From assembly GCF_003584565.2 (NCBI RefSeq), contig NZ_CP031010.1, forward strand, positions 1,922,001 to 1,986,000: 64,000 nucleotides of DNA, written 5' to 3'. The notes beneath the pieces were generated by a model, which searched no databases, was not told where the DNA came from, and saw only the letters and a program-made list of their open reading frames with translations. Within the stretch, counting starts at the first letter, position 1, and the number at the start of each line of letters is the position of its first letter. Positions 62,253 to 64,000 of this stretch are shown here, piece after piece. The position numbers were made by a program, and so were the translations under genes. This stretch comes from Alteromonas sp. RKMC-009. Lineage in GTDB: Bacteria > Pseudomonadota > Gammaproteobacteria > Enterobacterales > Alteromonadaceae.

Positions 62253-63557
62253 ATGAAGCATCCTTTATTCGTCCGTACAGCGCTTGCGCTTTCTGTAGCC
62301 GGACTGTTCTCTTCTTCTGCTTTCTCTGCAGGTTTTCAGGTCAATGAACACAGTGCGAACGGACTGGGTCGCGCTATGGCGGGTCAGGCTGCAAAGCCGG
62401 AAAACGCTTCTGTGCTGGCAACTAACCCGGCTGCTATCACCGCGTTTGATAAAGCACAATTCAGCGCCCAGGTCAGCTATCTTGACCCCGAAGTGGATAT
62501 CCGTGGTGACATGACCACCTCAGTAGGCGGCGCAACCATTACCAGCGATGCCAGTGCTGAAGACATTGCTGAATCAGCCGTCATTCCTTCCATTTTTTAC
62601 GCTGCGCCGGTTAACGATAAGTTCTCCTGGGGCATTGGTTTGTTTACCAGCTACGGCCTGTCGACGGATTACAGTGATGATTACAATGCGCTGCATTATG
62701 CAGATGAAGCTGAGATCATCTCTTTTACGGTAAATCCGGCTGTCGCCTGGAAAGCAACGGACACATTAAGTCTGGGGCTTGGCCTGAATGTTACTTATGC
62801 CGATGCTAAAATCAGTACCTCTATTCCTCAGGTCTTTGGTCAGGTGATGGGCAATCCGGCACTGGGCAACCTGACTATTGTCGAAATGGCCGGTGATGAT
62901 ATCGGCTATGGCTGGAACGCCGGTGTATTCTGGCAACCGGCTGACGGTACTAATGTGGCGCTAAGTTACCGGGCAGAAACACAGCTGGAACTGGCCGGTG
63001 AAATTAAGTCAGATCTGGGTGTGCTGATCCCTGAAGTTGCTGAGCTGTATAATCAGGGCGGTAGTCTGGATTTGAATTTCGCTGCAGTCACTGAGCTGGC
63101 CATCGATCAAGAAATTGATGAGCAATGGTCTGTGCAGGCAAGTGTAAATTACACAGACTGGAGCACCTTTGACAAGCTGGAAGCGAATCTGGACAGTGGC
63201 TATGATTTGCTGCTCAAAGAAGAAGATTTTGAAGATACCTGGCGCTGGAGTGCAGGTGTTACTTATCAGTATGATGAGAAGCTGACGCTGCGTGCCGGTT
63301 ATGCTTATGATGAAGGTGCTGTGAGTTTTGCACACCGTTCACTGAGCATTCCTGACACAGATCGTCACTGGGTAAGTGCCGGAGCAACCTGGGCGTTGAC
63401 TGACGACACCAGTGTGGATATGGCCTATGTGTATATCAAAGGACGTGAAGCGGCGGTATCTCAGCAACGTGCAATCGGCTCTATTGTCAGCGATCTTACC
63501 GCTACAGAGCATGCGAAAGCGCAAATTCTGAGCGTGCAGATTAATACCGCATTTTAA
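62253..63557 (+). CDS. fadL: FadL-type outer-membrane fatty acid transporter
   Basis: 434 residues from the ATG at 62253 (AGAG upstream); longer in-frame starts back to 62121 lack a signal peptide. The signal peptide ends SAFSA. The mature N-terminus GFQVNEHSANGLGRAMAG is the OMPP1/FadL hatch signature, and ATNPAAITAFDKAQFSA follows. A 14-strand barrel ends in a terminal Phe (QINTAF). It brings long-chain fatty acids or other hydrophobic compounds across the outer membrane. Confidence 0.93.
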   Translation: MKHPLFVRTALALSVAGLFSSSAFSAGFQVNEHSANGLGRAMAGQAAKPENASVLATNPAAITAFDKAQFSAQVSYLDPEVDIRGDMTTSVGGATITSDASAEDIAESAVIPSIFYAAPVNDKFSWGIGLFTSYGLSTDYSDDYNALHYADEAEIISFTVNPAVAWKATDTLSLGLGLNVTYADAKISTSIPQVFGQVMGNPALGNLTIVEMAGDDIGYGWNAGVFWQPADGTNVALSYRAETQLELAGEIKSDLGVLIPEVAELYNQGGSLDLNFAAVTELAIDQEIDEQWSVQASVNYTDWSTFDKLEANLDSGYDLLLKEEDFEDTWRWSAGVTYQYDEKLTLRAGYAYDEGAVSFAHRSLSIPDTDRHWVSAGATWALTDDTSVDMAYVYIKGREAAVSQQRAIGSIVSDLTATEHAKAQILSVQINTAF

Positions 63558-63561
63558 CAGG

Positions 63562-63579
63562 CCGGGGCATCAGCCCCGG
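63562..63579 (+). terminator. GC-rich hairpin right after fadL
   Basis: CCGGGGC-ATCA-GCCCCGG, a perfect 7-bp stem 4 bp after the fadL stop, without a T-run. It may support the stronger terminator at 63597. Confidence 0.5.
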
Positions 63580-63596
63580 TGGCATATTCAGACACT

Positions 63597-63630
63597 AAAA
63601 GCACAGCAGCAACAGCAGCTGTGCTTTTTT
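63597..63630 (+). terminator. Bidirectional terminator between fadL and copB
   Basis: AAAAGCACAGC / GCTGTGCTTTT, an 11-bp stem with a 10-nt loop and a T6 run. The A-run on the left lets it work on both strands for the convergent genes. Confidence 0.88.
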
Positions 63631-63634
63631 ATTG

Positions 63635-64000
63635 TCAGAACCAAATCCGCGCGCCGGCAATAAAGCCGAATTCGGACGTGTCTTCACCGCTTGCAGCGGT
63701 AGTGTTCGCAGTTTGTCCTAACTGCTTTTGCCAGTAAATACCAAAGTATGGTGCAAATTCCCGTACCACTTCCTGACGGTAACGTAAGCCGAACCGCACG
63801 GATTCAACACCGGCCTCTCTGCCAAAGCGCTCTGAATCTGTCAGGTTAGTATTCACCGTGAACCTGGGTTGAAGATAACTGGTTTGTGTCAGCAAAAAGT
63901 CATATTCAAACTCGTTAAGCCACTGAACGTCGCCGTCTTCATTGATAAGCAAACTGGAGTCAGTTTCAAAGTAGTAAGGCGCCAGGCCTGTCAGACTGAA
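63635..64000 (-). CDS. copB: Copper resistance protein B, outer-membrane (5' end outside window)
   Basis: The frame runs from the right edge to a stop at 63635, giving the C-terminal 121 residues. GLAPYYFETDSS, EYDFLLTQTSYLQPR, SVRFGLRYRQEVVREFAPYFGIYWQKQLG and the ending FIAGARIWF are the hallmarks of the PcoB/CopB family beta-barrel. The family helps export or sequester copper at the outer membrane, usually beside a CopA multicopper oxidase gene, which would lie outside the window. Confidence 0.9.
   Translation of the reverse strand, partial: FSLTGLAPYYFETDSSLLINEDGDVQWLNEFEYDFLLTQTSYLQPRFTVNTNLTDSERFGREAGVESVRFGLRYRQEVVREFAPYFGIYWQKQLGQTANTTAASGEDTSEFGFIAGARIWF

Noticed and set aside
1..64000. 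CRISPR arrays, tRNA or rRNA genes, prophage
   Set aside because: No regularly spaced repeats, cloverleaf-like segments, rRNA stretches or phage structural genes were recognised on reading both strands.

Overview
The window looks like chromosomal DNA of a marine, Alteromonas-like gammaproteobacterium (family Alteromonadaceae is my inference). The signs are about half G+C, a sigma32-driven grpE-dnaK-dnaJ block, TonB-dependent and FadL-type outer-membrane receptors, a PEP-CTERM protein, a DUF3718 protein, and many secreted polymer-degrading enzymes. No rRNA, tRNA, CRISPR array or prophage was seen. The one complete mobile element is an IS3-family insertion sequence.

Region by region. 1-3.3 kb: the end of an AzlC-type permease, a ROK regulator, and a divergent DUF1479 dioxygenase with a palindromic operator at its promoter. 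3.3-7.4 kb: an SRAP protein, then a 2.2 kb cassette (ToxR/CadC-like membrane regulator plus PEP-CTERM protein) bounded by 172-bp direct repeats. The left repeat carries a stub of the phzF-like gene that lies intact on the right. 7.4-12.9 kb: mixed single genes (NagB-like, sialidase-like, DUF3859, lipoprotein hydrolase, sulfotransferase, NAD kinase). 12.9-24.0 kb: a polyhydroxybutyrate (PHB) use locus. It holds 3-hydroxybutyrate dehydrogenase, a circularly permuted-type PHB depolymerase, a secreted MetX-like hydrolase, a GntP-type permease, a TonB-dependent receptor, and a CrbR/CrbS-like response regulator and transporter-fused kinase.

24-29.7 kb: grpE, dnaK and dnaJ with two sigma32 promoters, and an IS3 element inserted exactly in the loop of the dnaJ terminator. 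29.7-33.5 kb: an HD-GYP regulator and a histidine kinase, then a small secreted DUF3718 protein behind a near-perfect sigma54 promoter. 33.5-37.4 kb: a PL11 rhamnogalacturonan lyase and a PIN/AbrB toxin-antitoxin pair. 37.5-44 kb: one long operon coding for a porin, a tripartite tricarboxylate transporter (TctCBA) and a CitAB-like two-component system.

44-50.9 kb: a secreted carboxylesterase, then a module of GMC oxidoreductase, gluconate-dehydrogenase subunit-3-like protein and secreted ThuA protein, with a LacI-type operator and an AGE-family epimerase upstream. This resembles periplasmic 3-keto-glycoside metabolism. 50.9-56.6 kb: a diguanylate cyclase, a LysR regulator with two tandem HTH domains, and divergent from it the lower gallate/protocatechuate 4,5-cleavage genes (aldolase, tautomerase, hydratase) without a ring-cleaving dioxygenase. 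56.7-64 kb: patatin, PhoX-like phosphatase, M14 carboxypeptidase, FadL, and the C-terminal part of CopB.

The genes most clearly working together are the PHB locus, the Tct operon, the 3-keto-glycoside-like module and the gallate lower pathway. All four fit a copiotroph living on plant or algal polymers, aromatics and storage polyesters.
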